A DNA stretch of 64,000 bases from positions 62,001-126,000 of the forward strand of contig CALYMY010000069.1 in assembly GCA_944548615.1 (NCBI GenBank), in the 5' to 3' direction. Source of the stretch: Micropterix aruncella (Eukaryota > Arthropoda > Insecta > Lepidoptera > Micropterigidae). How positions within the stretch are numbered: the stretch's first letter is position 1; each line of letters opens with the position of its first letter. Position numbers and translations under genes: made by a program. The notes under the pieces were generated by a model. The model made no database searches. It was given only the letters and a program-made list of their open reading frames with translations, and was not told where the DNA came from. This document shows, in pieces, positions 9,072 to 22,736 of the stretch.

Positions 9072-9191
9072 ATGGAGACCACAGAAATAGAAGTGCCGTT
9101 TCGGAATTTCGAAGAAATACCGGAAAGAGCCAGAGATATTGCCCGCGAGGCGTTAAACGAATTAAAAGGAGTAAACAACCTACGGAAAGAG
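9072..9191 (+). CDS. Unit 3: 5' coding exon copy
   Basis: Exon start 9045, ATG 9072, donor GT 9192, unspliced stop ending 9242. The peptide is identical to unit 1. Confidence 0.5.
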
Positions 9192-9203
9192 GTACGTGAC
9201 AAG

Positions 9204-10646
9204 GACGAGGGAACTCCTCAACGGTCAACCGTAGAGACGTGAAATTTGGTATAGGCATTCCATTATGATGGCAATTACTAAGTTCCACCATGACATGGCT
9301 GCTGCACCCAGGGTTGGCTCCCGACGAGGGAACTTCTCAACGGTCAACCGTAGAGACGTGAAATTTGGTATAGGCATTCCATTATGATGGCAATTACTAA
9401 GTTCCACCATGACATGGCTGCTGCACCCAGGGTTGGCTCCCGACGAGGGAACTCCTCAACGGTCAACCGTAGAGACGTGAAATTTGGTATAGGCATTCCA
9501 TTATGATGGCAATTACTAAGTTCCACCATGACATGGCTGCTGCACCCAGGGTTGGCTCCCGACGAGGGAACTCCTCAACGGTCAACCGTAGAGACGTGAA
9601 ATTTGGTATAGGCATTCCATTATGATGGCAATTACTAAGTTCCACCATGACATGGCTGCTGCACCCAGGGTTGGCTCCCGACGAGGGAACTCCTCAACGG
9701 TCAACCGTAGAGACGTGAAATTTGGTATAGGCATTCCATTATGACGGCAATTTCTAAGTTCCACCATGACATCGCTGCTGCACCCAGGGTTGGCTCCCGA
9801 CGAGGGAACTCCTCAACGGTCAACCGTAGAGACGTGAAATTTGGTATAGGCATTCCATTATGATGGCAATTACTAAGTTCCACCATGACATGGCTGCTGC
9901 ACCCAGGGTTGGCTCCCGACGAGGGAACTCCTCAACGGTCAACCGTAGAGACGTGAAATTTGGTATAGGCATTCCATTATGATGGCAATTACTAAGTTCC
10001 ACCATGACATGGCTGCTGCACCCAGGGTTGGCTCCCGACGAGGGAACTCCTCAACGGTCAACCGTAGAGACGTGAAATTTGGTATAGGCATTCCATTATG
10101 ATGGCAATTACTAAGTTCCACCATGACATGGCTGCTGCACCCAGGGTTGGCTCCCGACGAGGGAACTCCTCAACGGTCAACCGTAGAGACGTGAAATTTG
10201 GTATAGGCATTCCATTATGATGGCAATTACTAAGTTCCACCATGACATGGCTGCTGCACCCAGGGTTGGCTCCCGACGAGGGAACTCCTCAACGGTCAAC
10301 CGTAGAGACGTGAAATTTGGTATAGGCATTCCATTATGACGGCAATTTCTAAGTTCCACCATGACATCGCTGCTGCACCCAGGGTTGGCTCCCGACGAGG
10401 GAACTCCTCAACGGTCAACCGTAGAGACGTGAAATTTGGTATAGGCATTCCATTATGATGGCAATTACTAAGTTCCACCATGACATGGCTGCTGCACCCA
10501 GGGTTGGCTCCCGACGAGGGAACTCCTCAACGGTCAACCGTAGAGACGTGAAATTTGGTATAGGCATTCCATTATGATGGCAATTACTAAGTTCCACCAT
10601 GACATGGCTGCTGCACCCAGGGTTGGCTCCCGACGAGGGAACTCCT
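9204..10646 (+). repeat. Unit 3: 119-bp minisatellite, 12 copies
   Basis: Standard array, with variant copies 5 and 10. Confidence 0.97.
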
Positions 10647-12683
10647 GAACATAGAAATTGTTATGAATAAATGTCATTTTTCGAAAAAGACCGTGATAGA
10701 GTAAATAAAACGCGTTACGGTGTTTGGGCATAACGAAGGCCTTTGAAATCTCTACGAAATGGCATTTTCGAAATTTTGACATTTTGAAATTTTTTATATA
10801 AACTTTCATTTTGAACATAGAAATTGTTATGAAAAAATCACATTTTTCACAAAAGAACGAGATAGAGTAAACCTACCGCGTTGCGGTCTTTGGCGAGATC
10901 GACACCCCGCTTAAGCTCTACAAAATCGCATTTTTGAAATTTTGACTTTTTGAAAAATTTTATATAAAATTTCATTTTAAACATAGAAATTATTATGAAA
11001 AAATCATATTTTTCGAAAAAGATCGTGATAGAGTAAACCTATAGGGTTACGGCGTTCGGACAGAACGACGGCCTTGGTAATCTCTTACAAAATGGCATTT
11101 TCGAAATTTTGACATTTTGAAAAATTTTATATAAAATTTCATTTTAAACATAGAAATTGTTATGAAAAATCACATTTTTCGAAAAAGATCGTGATAGAGT
11201 AAACCTATAGGGTTACGGCGTTCGGACAGAACGACGGCCTTGGTAATCTCTACAAAATGGCATTTTCGAAATTTTGACATTTTGAAAAATTTTATATAAA
11301 ATTTCATTTTAAACATAGAAATTGTTATGAAAAAATCACATTTTTCGAAAAAGATCGTGATAGAGTAAACCTATAGGGTTACGGCGTTCGGACAGAACGA
11401 CGGCCTTGGTAATCTCTACAAAATGGCATTTTCGAAATTTTGACATTTTGAAATTTTTTATATAAACTTTCATTTTGAACATAGAAATTGTTATGAAAAA
11501 ATCACATTTTTCGAAATAAATCGAGATAGAGTAAACCTACCGCGTTGCGGTCTTTGGCGAGATCGACACCCCGCTTAAGCTCTACAAAATGGCATTTTTG
11601 AAATTTTGACATTTTGAAAAATTTTATATAAAATTTCATTTTAAACATAGAAATTATAATGAAAAAATCACATTTTTCGAAAAAGATCGTGATACAGTAA
11701 ACCTATAGCGTTACGGCGTTCGGACAGAACCACGGCCTTGGTAATCTCTACGAAATGGCATTTTCGAAATTTTGACATTTTGAAATTTTTTATATAAACT
11801 TTCATTTTGAACATAGAAATTGTTATGAATAAATGACATTTTTCGAAAAAGACCGTGATAGAGTAAACCTACCGCGTTGCGGTCTTTGGCTAGATCGACA
11901 CCCCGCTTAAGCTCTACAAAATGGCATTTTTGAAATTTTGACATTTTGAAAAATTTTATATAAAATTTCATTTTAAACATAGAAATTATTATGAAAAAAT
12001 CACATTTTTCGAAAAAGATCGTGATAGAGTAAACCTATAGCGTTACGGCGTTCGGACAGAACGACGGCCTTGGTAATCTCTACAAAATGGCATTTTCGAA
12101 ATTTTGACATTTTGAAAAATTTTATATAAAATTTCATTTTAAACATAGAAATTGTTATGAAAAAATCACATTTTTCGAAAAAGATCGTGATAGAGTAAAC
12201 CTATAGCGTTACGGCGTTCGGACAGAACGACGACCTTGGTAATCTCTACAAAATGGCATTTTCGAAATTTTGACATTTTGAAAAATTTTATATAAACTTT
12301 CATTTTGAACATAGAAATTGTTATGAAAAAATCACATTTTTCGAAATAAATCGAGATAGAGTAAACCTACCGCGTTGCGGTCTTTGGCGAGATCGACACC
12401 CCGCTTAAGCTCTACAAAATGGCATTTTTGAAATTTTGATATTTTGAAAATTTTTATATAAACTTTCATTTTGAACTTGGAAATTATTATGAAAAAATCA
12501 CATTTTTCGAAATAAATCGAGATAGAGTAAACCTAACGCGTTACGGTGTTCGGACAGAACGAAGGCCTTTGAAATCTCTACGAAATGGCATTTTCGAAAT
12601 TTTGACATTTTGAATTTTTTTATATAAACTTTCATTTTGAACATAGAAATTGTTATGAAAAAATCACATTTTTCGAAATAAAT
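10647..12683 (+). repeat. Unit 3: 166-bp satellite, 12 monomers plus stub
   Basis: One monomer more than standard. Three successive class B monomers carry TAGGGTT (from about 10979, 11145 and 11311), where other units have two. This is a clean one-monomer duplication. Two compensating 1-bp indels occur (CTCTTACAAA near 11084 and GAAAAATCAC near 11165), and one monomer reads AAATCGCATT for AAATGGCATT. Confidence 0.95.
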
Positions 12684-12851
12684 TGGCTTCCGACGTTTGA
12701 GGGCTATTGCGCTAAAAGGCATCAATAGTCCTCCCTGTTTATTATTATCTAATAGAGTTTTGCTTTGCGCATCTAACGCTTCTTTTAATTTTCAAATCTG
12801 AGTAATATTAACGGAATTATAGACGATTTAATATCTGTATAGGTATATTGA

Positions 12852-13020
12852 TTTATCGATTTAACGGTTTTGTTTCCATAGTAACGAGCTCAGGCGGTGG
12901 CCCGACTCGCAATAGAATATTTATCGATTTAACGATTTCTGTTTCTATGGTAACTTCAGCCCTCGTCATACTTGCGAAAGTTTATTTATCGATTTTACGA
13001 TGTTTGTTTTCAATAGTAGC
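12852..13020 (+). promoter_or_regulatory. Unit 4: X-box-like modules
   Basis: Dyads at 12872-12885 and 12941-12954, degraded third at 13006-13020. Spacer 12684-12851 and intron-like 13021-13240 are standard. Confidence 0.45.
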
Positions 13021-13267
13021 GATCCGAGCCAAGGGAGTTTTAGTATTTTTCCCGCGGCTTCGTTTAATAAATTAAATATTATATTCTTTATTTTATCATA
13101 TACACACAAGCGAGGTGTCAAAAGATAGGGTTTTAGAACGCTTTTCATTTCATTGCTTCTGCTTTTTATCTCGTCTTCTTCTTCTTCTTTAATTACTTTT
13201 CAATACTATTTAATCTGTGCTTTTTCATTTTCATTTTCAGTGCCTTTGATCAACGAGAAGAGACAAT

Positions 13268-13387
13268 ATGGAGACCACAGAAATAGAAGTGCCGTTTCGG
13301 AATTTCGAAGAAATACCGGAAAGAGCCAGAGATATTGCCCGCGAGGCGTTAAACGAATTAAAAGGAGTAAACAACCTACGGAAAGAG
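13268..13387 (+). CDS. Unit 4: 5' coding exon copy
   Basis: Exon start 13241, ATG 13268, donor GT 13388, unspliced stop ending 13438. Peptide unchanged. Confidence 0.5.
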
Positions 13388-13399
13388 GTACGTGACAAG

Positions 13400-14842
13400 G
13401 ACGAGGGAACTCCTCAACGGTCAACCGTAGAGACGTGAAATTTGGTATAGGCATTCCATTATGATGGCAATTACTAAGTTCCACCATGACATGGCTGCTG
13501 CACCCAGGGTTGGCTCCCGACGAGGGAACTTCTCAACGGTCAACCGTAGAGACGTGAAATTTGGTATAGGCATTCCATTATGATGGCAATTACTAAGTTC
13601 CACCATGACATGGCTGCTGCACCCAGGGTTGGCTCCCGACGAGGGAACTCCTCAACGGTCAACCGTAGAGACGTGAAATTTGGTATAGGCATTCCATTAT
13701 GATGGCAATTACTAAGTTCCACCATGACATGGCTGCTGCACCCAGGGTTGGCTCCCGACGAGGGAACTCCTCAACGGTCAACCGTAGAGACGTGAAATTT
13801 GGTATAGGCATTCCATTATGATGGCAATTACTAAGTTCCACCATGACATGGCTGCTGCACCCAGGGTTGGCTCCCGACGAGGGAACTCCTCAACGGTCAA
13901 CCGTAGAGACGTGAAATTTGGTATAGGCATTCCATTATGACGGCAATTTCTAAGTTCCACCATGACATCGCTGCTGCACCCAGGGTTGGCTCCCGACGAG
14001 GGAACTCCTCAACGGTCAACCGTAGAGACGTGAAATTTGGTATAGGCATTCCATTATGATGGCAATTACTAAGTTCCACCATGACATGGCTGCTGCACCC
14101 AGGGTTGGCTCCCGACGAGGGAACTCCTCAACGGTCAACCGTAGAGACGTGAAATTTGGTATAGGCATTCCATTATGATGGCAATTACTAAGTTCCACCA
14201 TGACATGGCTGCTGCACCCAGGGTTGGCTCCCGACGAGGGAACTCCTCAACGGTCAACCGTAGAGACGTGAAATTTGGTATAGGCATTCCATTATGATGG
14301 CAATTACTAAGTTCCACCATGACATGGCTGCTGCACCCAGGGTTGGCTCCCGACGAGGGAACTCCTCAACGGTCAACCGTAGAGACGTGAAATTTGGTAT
14401 AGGCATTCCATTATGATGGCAATTACTAAGTTCCACCATGACATGGCTGCTGCACCCAGGGTTGGCTCCCGACGAGGGAACTCCTCAACGGTCAACCGTA
14501 GAGACGTGAAATTTGGTATAGGCATTCCATTATGACGGCAATTTCTAAGTTCCACCATGACATCGCTGCTGCACCCAGGGTTGGCTCCCGACGAGGGAAC
14601 TCCTCAACGGTCAACCGTAGAGACGTGAAATTTGGTATAGGCATTCCATTATGATGGCAATTACTAAGTTCCACCATGACATGGCTGCTGCACCCAGGGT
14701 TGGCTCCCGACGAGGGAACTCCTCAACGGTCAACCGTAGAGACGTGAAATTTGGTATAGGCATTCCATTATGATGGCAATTACTAAGTTCCACCATGACA
14801 TGGCTGCTGCACCCAGGGTTGGCTCCCGACGAGGGAACTCCT
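13400..14842 (+). repeat. Unit 4: 119-bp minisatellite, 12 copies
   Basis: Standard array, with variant copies 5 and 10. Confidence 0.97.
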
Positions 14843-16713
14843 GAACATAGAAATTGTTATGAATAAATGTCATTTTTCGAAAAAGACCGTGATAGAGTAA
14901 ATAAAACGCGTTACGGTGTTTGGGCATAACGAAGGCCTTTGAAATCTCTACGAAATGGCATTTTCGAAATTTTGACATTTTGAAATTTTTTATATAAACT
15001 TTCATTTTGAACATAGAAATTGTTATGAAAAAATCACATTTTTCACAAAAGAACGAGATAGAGTAAACCTACCGCGTTGCGGTCTTTGGCGAGATCGACA
15101 CCCCGCTTAAGCTCTACAAAATGGCATTTTTGAAATTTTGACTTTTTGAAAAATTTTATATAAAATTTCATTTTAAACATAGAAATTATTATGAAAAAAT
15201 CATATTTTTCGAAAAAGATCGTGATAGAGTAAACCTATAGGGTTACGGCGTTCGGACAGAACGACGGCCTTGGTAATCTCTACAAAATGGCATTTTCGAA
15301 ATTTTGACATTTTGAAAAATTTTATATAAAATTTCATTTTAAACATAGAAATTGTTATGAAAAAATCACATTTTTCGAAAAAGATCGTGATAGAGTAAAC
15401 CTATAGGGTTACGGCGTTCGGACAGAACGACGGCCTTGGTAATCTCTACAAAATGGCATTTTCGAAATTTTGACATTTTGAAATTTTTTATATAAACTTT
15501 CATTTTGAACATAGAAATTGTTATGAAAAAATCACATTTTTCGAAATAAATCGAGATAGAGTAAACCTACCGCGTTGCGGTCTTTGGCGAGATCGACACC
15601 CCGCTTAAGCTCTACAAAATGGCATTTTTGAAATTTTGACATTTTGAAAAATTTTATATAAAATTTCATTTTAAACATAGAAATTATAATGAAAAAATCA
15701 CATTTTTCGAAAAAGATCGTGATAGAGTAAACCTATAGCGTTACGGCGTTCGGACAGAACCACGGCCTTGGTAATCTCTACGAAATGGCATTTTCGAAAT
15801 TTTGACATTTTGAAATTTTTTATATAAACTTTCATTTTGAACATAGAAATTGTTATGAATAAATGACATTTTTCGAAAAAGACCGTGATAGAGTAAACCT
15901 ACCGCGTTGCGGTCTTTGGCTAGATCGACACCCCGCTTAAGCTCTACAAAATGGCATTTTTGAAATTTTGAAATTTTGAAAAATTTTATATAAAATTTCA
16001 TTTTAAACATAGAAATTATTATGAAAAAATCACATTTTTCGAAAAAGATCGTGATAGAGTAAAACTATAGCGTTACGGCGTTCGGACAGAACGACGGCCT
16101 TGGTAATCTCTACAAAATGGCATTTTCGAAATTTTGACATTTTGAAAAATTTTATATAAAATTTCATTTTAAACATAGAAATTGTTATGAAAAAATCACA
16201 TTTTTCGAAAAAGATCGTGATAGAGTAAACCTATAGCGTTACGGCGTTCGGACAGAACGACGACCTTGGTAATCTCTACAAAATGGCATTTTCGAAATTT
16301 TGACATTTTGAAAAATTTTATATAAACTTTCATTTTGAACATAGAAATTGTTATGAAAAAATCACATTTTTCGAAATAAATCGAGATAGAGTAAACCTAC
16401 CGCGTTGCGGTCTTTGGCGAGATCGACACCCCGCTTAAGCTCTACAAAATGGCATTTTTGAAATTTTGATATTTTGAAAATTTTTATATAAACTTTCATT
16501 TTGAACTTGGAAATTATTATGAAAAAATCACATTTTTCGAAATAAATCGAGATAGAGTAAACCTAACGCGTTACGGTGTTCGGACAGAACGAAGGCCTTT
16601 GAAATCTCTACGAAATGGCATTTTCGAAATTTTGACATTTTGAATTTTTTTATATAAACTTTCATTTTGAACATAGAAATTGTTATGAAAAAATCACATT
16701 TTTCGAAATAAAT
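14843..16713 (+). repeat. Unit 4: 166-bp satellite, 11 monomers plus stub
   Basis: Standard monomer order. Private substitutions occur in monomer 7 (GAAATTTTGAAATTTTG near 15965) and monomer 8 (AAAACTATAG near 16062). Confidence 0.96.
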
Positions 16714-16881
16714 TGGCTTCCGACGTTTGAGGGCTATTGCGCTAAAAGGCATCAATAGTCCTCCCTGTTTATTATTATCTAATAGAGTTTTGCTTTGCGC
16801 ATCTAACGCTTCTTTTAATTTTCAAATCTGAGTAATATTAACGGAATTATAGACGATTTAATATCTGTATAGGTATATTGA

Positions 16882-17050
16882 TTTATCGATTTAACGGTTT
16901 TGTTTCCATAGTAACGAGCTCAGGCGGTGGCCCGACTCGCAATAGAATATTTATCGATTTAACGATTTCTGTTTCTATGGTAACTTCAGCCCTCGTCATA
17001 CTTGCGAAAGTTTATTTATCGATTTTACGATGTTTGTTTTCAATAGTAGC
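16882..17050 (+). promoter_or_regulatory. Unit 5: X-box-like modules
   Basis: Dyads at 16902-16915 and 16971-16984, third at 17036-17050. Surrounding spacer and intron-like sequence are standard. Confidence 0.45.
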
Positions 17051-17297
17051 GATCCGAGCCAAGGGAGTTTTAGTATTTTTCCCGCGGCTTCGTTTAATAA
17101 ATTAAATATTATATTCTTTATTTTATCATATACACACAAGCGAGGTGTCAAAAGATAGGGTTTTAGAACGCTTTTCATTTCATTGCTTCTGCTTTTTATC
17201 TCGTCTTCTTCTTCTTCTTTAATTACTTTTCAATACTATTTAATCTGTGCTTTTTCATTTTCATTTTCAGTGCCTTTGATCAACGAGAAGAGACAAT

Positions 17298-17417
17298 ATG
17301 GAGACCACAGAAATAGAAGTGCCGTTTCGGAATTTCGAAGAAATACCGGAAAGAGCCAGAGATATTGCCCGCGAGGCGTTAAACGAATTAAAAGGAGTAA
17401 ACAACCTACGGAAAGAG
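17298..17417 (+). CDS. Unit 5: 5' coding exon copy
   Basis: Exon start 17271, ATG 17298, donor GT 17418, unspliced stop ending 17468. The exon is unchanged. One G-to-T change just after the donor (GACAATGACG) would alter only the unspliced extension, Lys to Asn. Confidence 0.5.
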
Positions 17418-17429
17418 GTACGTGACAAT

Positions 17430-18872
17430 GACGAGGGAACTCCTCAACGGTCAACCGTAGAGACGTGAAATTTGGTATAGGCATTCCATTATGATGGCAA
17501 TTACTAAGTTCCACCATGACATGGCTGCTGCACCCAGGGTTGGCTCCCGACGAGGGAACTTCTCAACGGTCAACCGTAGAGACGTGAAATTTGGTATAGG
17601 CATTCCATTATGATGGCAATTACTAAGTTCCACCATGACATGGCTGCTGCACCCAGGGTTGGCTCCCGACGAGGGAACTCCTCAACGGTCAACCGTAGAG
17701 ACGTGAAATTTGGTATAGGCATTCCATTATGATGGCAATTACTAAGTTCCACCATGACATGGCTGCTGCACCCAGGGTTGGCTCCCGACGAGGGAACTCC
17801 TCAACGGTCAACCGTAGAGACGTGAAATTTGGTATAGGCATTCCATTATGATGGCAATTACTAAGTTCCACCATGACATGGCTGCTGCACCCAGGGTTGG
17901 CTCCCGACGAGGGAACTCCTCAACGGTCAACCGTAGAGACGTGAAATTTGGTATAGGCATTCCATTATGACGGCAATTTCTAAGTTCCACCATGACATCG
18001 CTGCTGCACCCAGGGTTGGCTCCCGACGAGGGAACTCCTCAACGGTCAACCGTAGAGACGTGAAATTTGGTATAGGCATTCCATTATGATGGCAATTACT
18101 AAGTTCCACCATGACATGGCTGCTGCACCCAGGGTTGGCTCCCGACGAGGGAACTCCTCAACGGTCAACCGTAGAGACGTGAAATTTGGTATAGGCATTC
18201 CATTATGATGGCAATTACTAAGTTCCACCATGACATGGCTGCTGCACCCAGGGTTGGCTCCCGACGAGGGAACTCCTCAACGGTCAACCGTAGAGACGTG
18301 AAATTTGGTATAGGCATTCCATTATGATGGCAATTACTAAGTTCCACCATGACATGGCTGCTGCACCCAGGGTTGGCTCCCGACGAGGGAACTCCTCAAC
18401 GGTCAACCGTAGAGACGTGAAATTTGGTATAGGCATTCCATTATGATGGCAATTACTAAGTTCCACCATGACATGGCTGCTGCACCCAGGGTTGGCTCCC
18501 GACGAGGGAACTCCTCAACGGTCAACCGTAGAGACGTGAAATTTGGTATAGGCATTCCATTATGACGGCAATTTCTAAGTTCCACCATGACATCGCTGCT
18601 GCACCCAGGGTTGGCTCCCGACGAGGGAACTCCTCAACGGTCAACCGTAGAGACGTGAAATTTGGTATAGGCATTCCATTATGATGGCAATTACTAAGTT
18701 CCACCATGACATGGCTGCTGCACCCAGGGTTGGCTCCCGACGAGGGAACTCCTCAACGGTCAACCGTAGAGACGTGAAATTTGGTATAGGCATTCCATTA
18801 TGATGGCAATTACTAAGTTCCACCATGACATGGCTGCTGCACCCAGGGTTGGCTCCCGACGAGGGAACTCCT
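17430..18872 (+). repeat. Unit 5: 119-bp minisatellite, 12 copies
   Basis: Standard array, with variant copies 5 and 10. Confidence 0.97.
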
Positions 18873-20577
18873 GAACATAGAAATTGTTATGAATAAATGT
18901 CATTTTTCGAAAAAGACCGTGATAGAGTAAATAAAACGCGTTACGGTGTTTGGGCATAACGAAGGCCTTTGAAATCTCTACGAAATGGCATTTTCGAAAT
19001 TTTGACATTTTGAAATTTTTTATATAAACTTTCATTTTGAACATAGAAATTGTTATGAAAAAATCACATTTTTCACAAAAGAACGAGATAGAGTAAACCT
19101 ACCGCGTTGCGGTCTTTGGCGAGATCGACACCCCGCTTAAGCTCTACAAAATGGCATTTTTGAAATTTTGACTTTTTGAAAAATTTTATATAAAATTTCA
19201 TTTTAAACATAGAAATTATTATGAAAAAATCATATTTTTCGAAAAAGATCGTGATAGAGTAAACCTATAGGGTTACGGCGTTCGGACAGAACGACGGCCT
19301 TGGTAATCTCTACAAAATGGCATTTTCGAAATTTTGACATTTTGAAAAATTTTATATAAAATTTCATTTTAAACATAGAAATTGTTATGAAAAAATCACA
19401 TTTTTCGAAAAAGATCGTGATAGAGTAAACCTATAGGGTTACGGCATTCGGACAGAACGACGGCCTTGGTAATCTCTACAAAATGGCATTTTCGAAATTT
19501 TGACATTTTGAAATTTTTTATATAAACTTTCATTTTGAACATAGAAATTGTTATGAAAAAATCACATTTTTCGAAATAAATCGAGATAGAGTAAACCTAC
19601 CGCGTTGCGGTCTTTGGCGAGATCGACACCCCGCTTAAGCTCTACAAAATGGCATTTTTGAAATTTTGACATTTTGAAAAATTTTATATAAAATTTCATT
19701 TTAAACATAGAAATTATAATGAAAAAATCACATTTTTCGAAAAAGATCGTGATAGAGTAAACCTATAGCGTTACGGCGTTCGGACAGAACCACGGCCTTG
19801 GTAATCTCTACGAAATGGCATTTTCGAAATTTTGACATTTTGAAATTTTTTATATAAACTTTCATTTTGAACATAGAAATTGTTATGAATAAATGACATT
19901 TTTCGAAAAAGACCGTGATAGAGTAAACCTACCGCGTTGCGGTCTTTGGCTAGATCGACACCCCGCTTAAGCTCTACAAAATGGCATTTTTGAAATTTTG
20001 ACATTTTGAAAAATTTTATATAAAATTTCATTTTAAACATAGAAATTGTTATGAAAAAATCACATTTTTCGAAAAAGATCGTGATAGAGTAAACCTATAG
20101 CGTTACGGCGTTCGGACAGAACGACGACCTTGGTAATCTCTACAAAATGGCATTTTCGAAATTTTGACATTTTGAAAAATTTTATATAAACTTTCATTTT
20201 GAACATAGAAATTGTTATGAAAAAATCACATTTTTCGAAATAAATCGAGATAGAGTAAACCTACCGCGTTGCGGTCTTTGGCGAGATCGACACCCCGCTT
20301 AAGCTCTACAAAATGGCATTTTTGAAATTTTGATATTTTGAAAATTTTTATATAAACTTTCATTTTGAACTTGGAAATTATTATGAAAAAATCACATTTT
20401 TCGAAATAAATCGAGATAGAGTAAACCTAACGCGTTACGGTGTTCGGACAGAACGAAGGCCTTTGAAATCTCTACGAAATGGCATTTTCGAAATTTTGAC
20501 ATTTTGAATTTTTTTATATAAACTTTCATTTTGAACATAGAAATTGTTATGAAAAAATCACATTTTTCGAAATAAAT
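18873..20577 (+). repeat. Unit 5: 166-bp satellite, 10 monomers plus stub
   Basis: One monomer fewer than standard. Monomer 7 (GGCTAG type) is followed directly by the GACGACC monomer normally in position 9, so monomer 8 is missing. One monomer also has ACGGCATTCGG near 19441. Confidence 0.95.
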
Positions 20578-20745
20578 TGGCTTCCGACGTTTGAGGGCTA
20601 TTGCGCTAAAAGGCATCAATAGTCCTCCCTGTTTATTATTATCTAATAGAGTTTTGCTTTGCGCATCTAACGCTTCTTTTAATTTTCAAATCTGAGTAAT
20701 ATTAACGGAATTATAGACGATTTAATATCTGTATAGGTATATTGA

Positions 20746-20914
20746 TTTATCGATTTAACGGTTTTGTTTCCATAGTAACGAGCTCAGGCGGTGGCCCGAC
20801 TCGCAATAGAATATTTATCGATTTAACGATTTCTGTTTCTATGGTAACTTCAGCCCTCGTCATACTTGCGAAAGTTTATTTATCGATTTTACGATGTTTG
20901 TTTTCAATAGTAGC
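20746..20914 (+). promoter_or_regulatory. Unit 6: X-box-like modules
   Basis: Dyads at 20766-20779 and 20835-20848, third at 20900-20914. No changes. Confidence 0.45.
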
Positions 20915-21161
20915 GATCCGAGCCAAGGGAGTTTTAGTATTTTTCCCGCGGCTTCGTTTAATAAATTAAATATTATATTCTTTATTTTATCATATACACA
21001 CAAGCGAGGTGTCAAAAGATAGGGTTTTAGAACGCTTTTCATTTCATTGCTTCTGCTTTTTATCTCGTCTTCTTCTTCTTCTTTAATTACTTTTCAATAC
21101 TATTTAATCTGTGCTTTTTCATTTTCATTTTCAGTGCCTTTGATCAACGAGAAGAGACAAT

Positions 21162-21281
21162 ATGGAGACCACAGAAATAGAAGTGCCGTTTCGGAATTTC
21201 GAAGAAATACCGGAAAGAGCCAGAGATATTGCCCGCGAGGCGTTAAACGAATTAAAAGGAGTAAACAACCTACGGAAAGAG
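21162..21281 (+). CDS. Unit 6: 5' coding exon copy
   Basis: Exon start 21135, ATG 21162, donor GT 21282, unspliced stop ending 21332. Peptide unchanged. Confidence 0.5.
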
Positions 21282-21293
21282 GTACGTGACAAG

Positions 21294-22736
21294 GACGAGG
21301 GAACTCCTCAACGGTCAACCGTAGAGACGTGAAATTTGGTATAGGCATTCCATTATGATGGCAATTACTAAGTTCCACCATGACATGGCTGCTGCACCCA
21401 GGGTTGGCTCCCGACGAGGGAACTTCTCAACGGTCAACCGTAGAGACGTGAAATTTGGTATAGGCATTCCATTATGATGGCAATTACTAAGTTCCACCAT
21501 GACATGGCTGCTGCACCCAGGGTTGGCTCCCGACGAGGGAACTCCTCAACGGTCAACCGTAGAGACGTGAAATTTGGTATAGGCATTCCATTATGATGGC
21601 AATTACTAAGTTCCACCATGACATGGCTGCTGCACCCAGGGTTGGCTCCCGACGAGGGAACTCCTCAACGGTCAACCGTAGAGACGTGAAATTTGGTATA
21701 GGCATTCCATTATGATGGCAATTACTAAGTTCCACCATGACATGGCTGCTGCACCCAGGGTTGGCTCCCGACGAGGGAACTCCTCAACGGTCAACCGTAG
21801 AGACGTGAAATTTGGTATAGGCATTCCATTATGACGGCAATTTCTAAGTTCCACCATGACATCGCTGCTGCACCCAGGGTTGGCTCCCGACGAGGGAACT
21901 CCTCAACGGTCAACCGTAGAGACGTGAAATTTGGTATAGGCATTCCATTATGATGGCAATTACTAAGTTCCACCATGACATGGCTGCTGCACCCAGGGTT
22001 GGCTCCCGACGAGGGAACTCCTCAACGGTCAACCGTAGAGACGTGAAATTTGGTATAGGCATTCCATTATGATGGCAATTACTAAGTTCCACCATGACAT
22101 GGCTGCTGCACCCAGGGTTGGCTCCCGACGAGGGAACTCCTCAACGGTCAACCGTAGAGACGTGAAATTTGGTATAGGCATTCCATTATGATGGCAATTA
22201 CTAAGTTCCACCATGACATGGCTGCTGCACCCAGGGTTGGCTCCCGACGAGGGAACTCCTCAACGGTCAACCGTAGAGACGTGAAATTTGGTATAGGCAT
22301 TCCATTATGATGGCAATTACTAAGTTCCACCATGACATGGCTGCTGCACCCAGGGTTGGCTCCCGACGAGGGAACTCCTCAACGGTCAACCGTAGAGACG
22401 TGAAATTTGGTATAGGCATTCCATTATGACGGCAATTTCTAAGTTCCACCATGACATCGCTGCTGCACCCAGGGTTGGCTCCCGACGAGGGAACTCCTCA
22501 ACGGTCAACCGTAGAGACGTGAAATTTGGTATAGGCATTCCATTATGATGGCAATTACTAAGTTCCACCATGACATGGCTGCTGCACCCAGGGTTGGCTC
22601 CCGACGAGGGAACTCCTCAACGGTCAACCGTAGAGACGTGAAATTTGGTATAGGCATTCCATTATGATGGCAATTACTAAGTTCCACCATGACATGGCTG
22701 CTGCACCCAGGGTTGGCTCCCGACGAGGGAACTCCT
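21294..22736 (+). repeat. Unit 6: 119-bp minisatellite, 12 copies
   Basis: Standard array, with variant copies 5 and 10. Confidence 0.97.
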
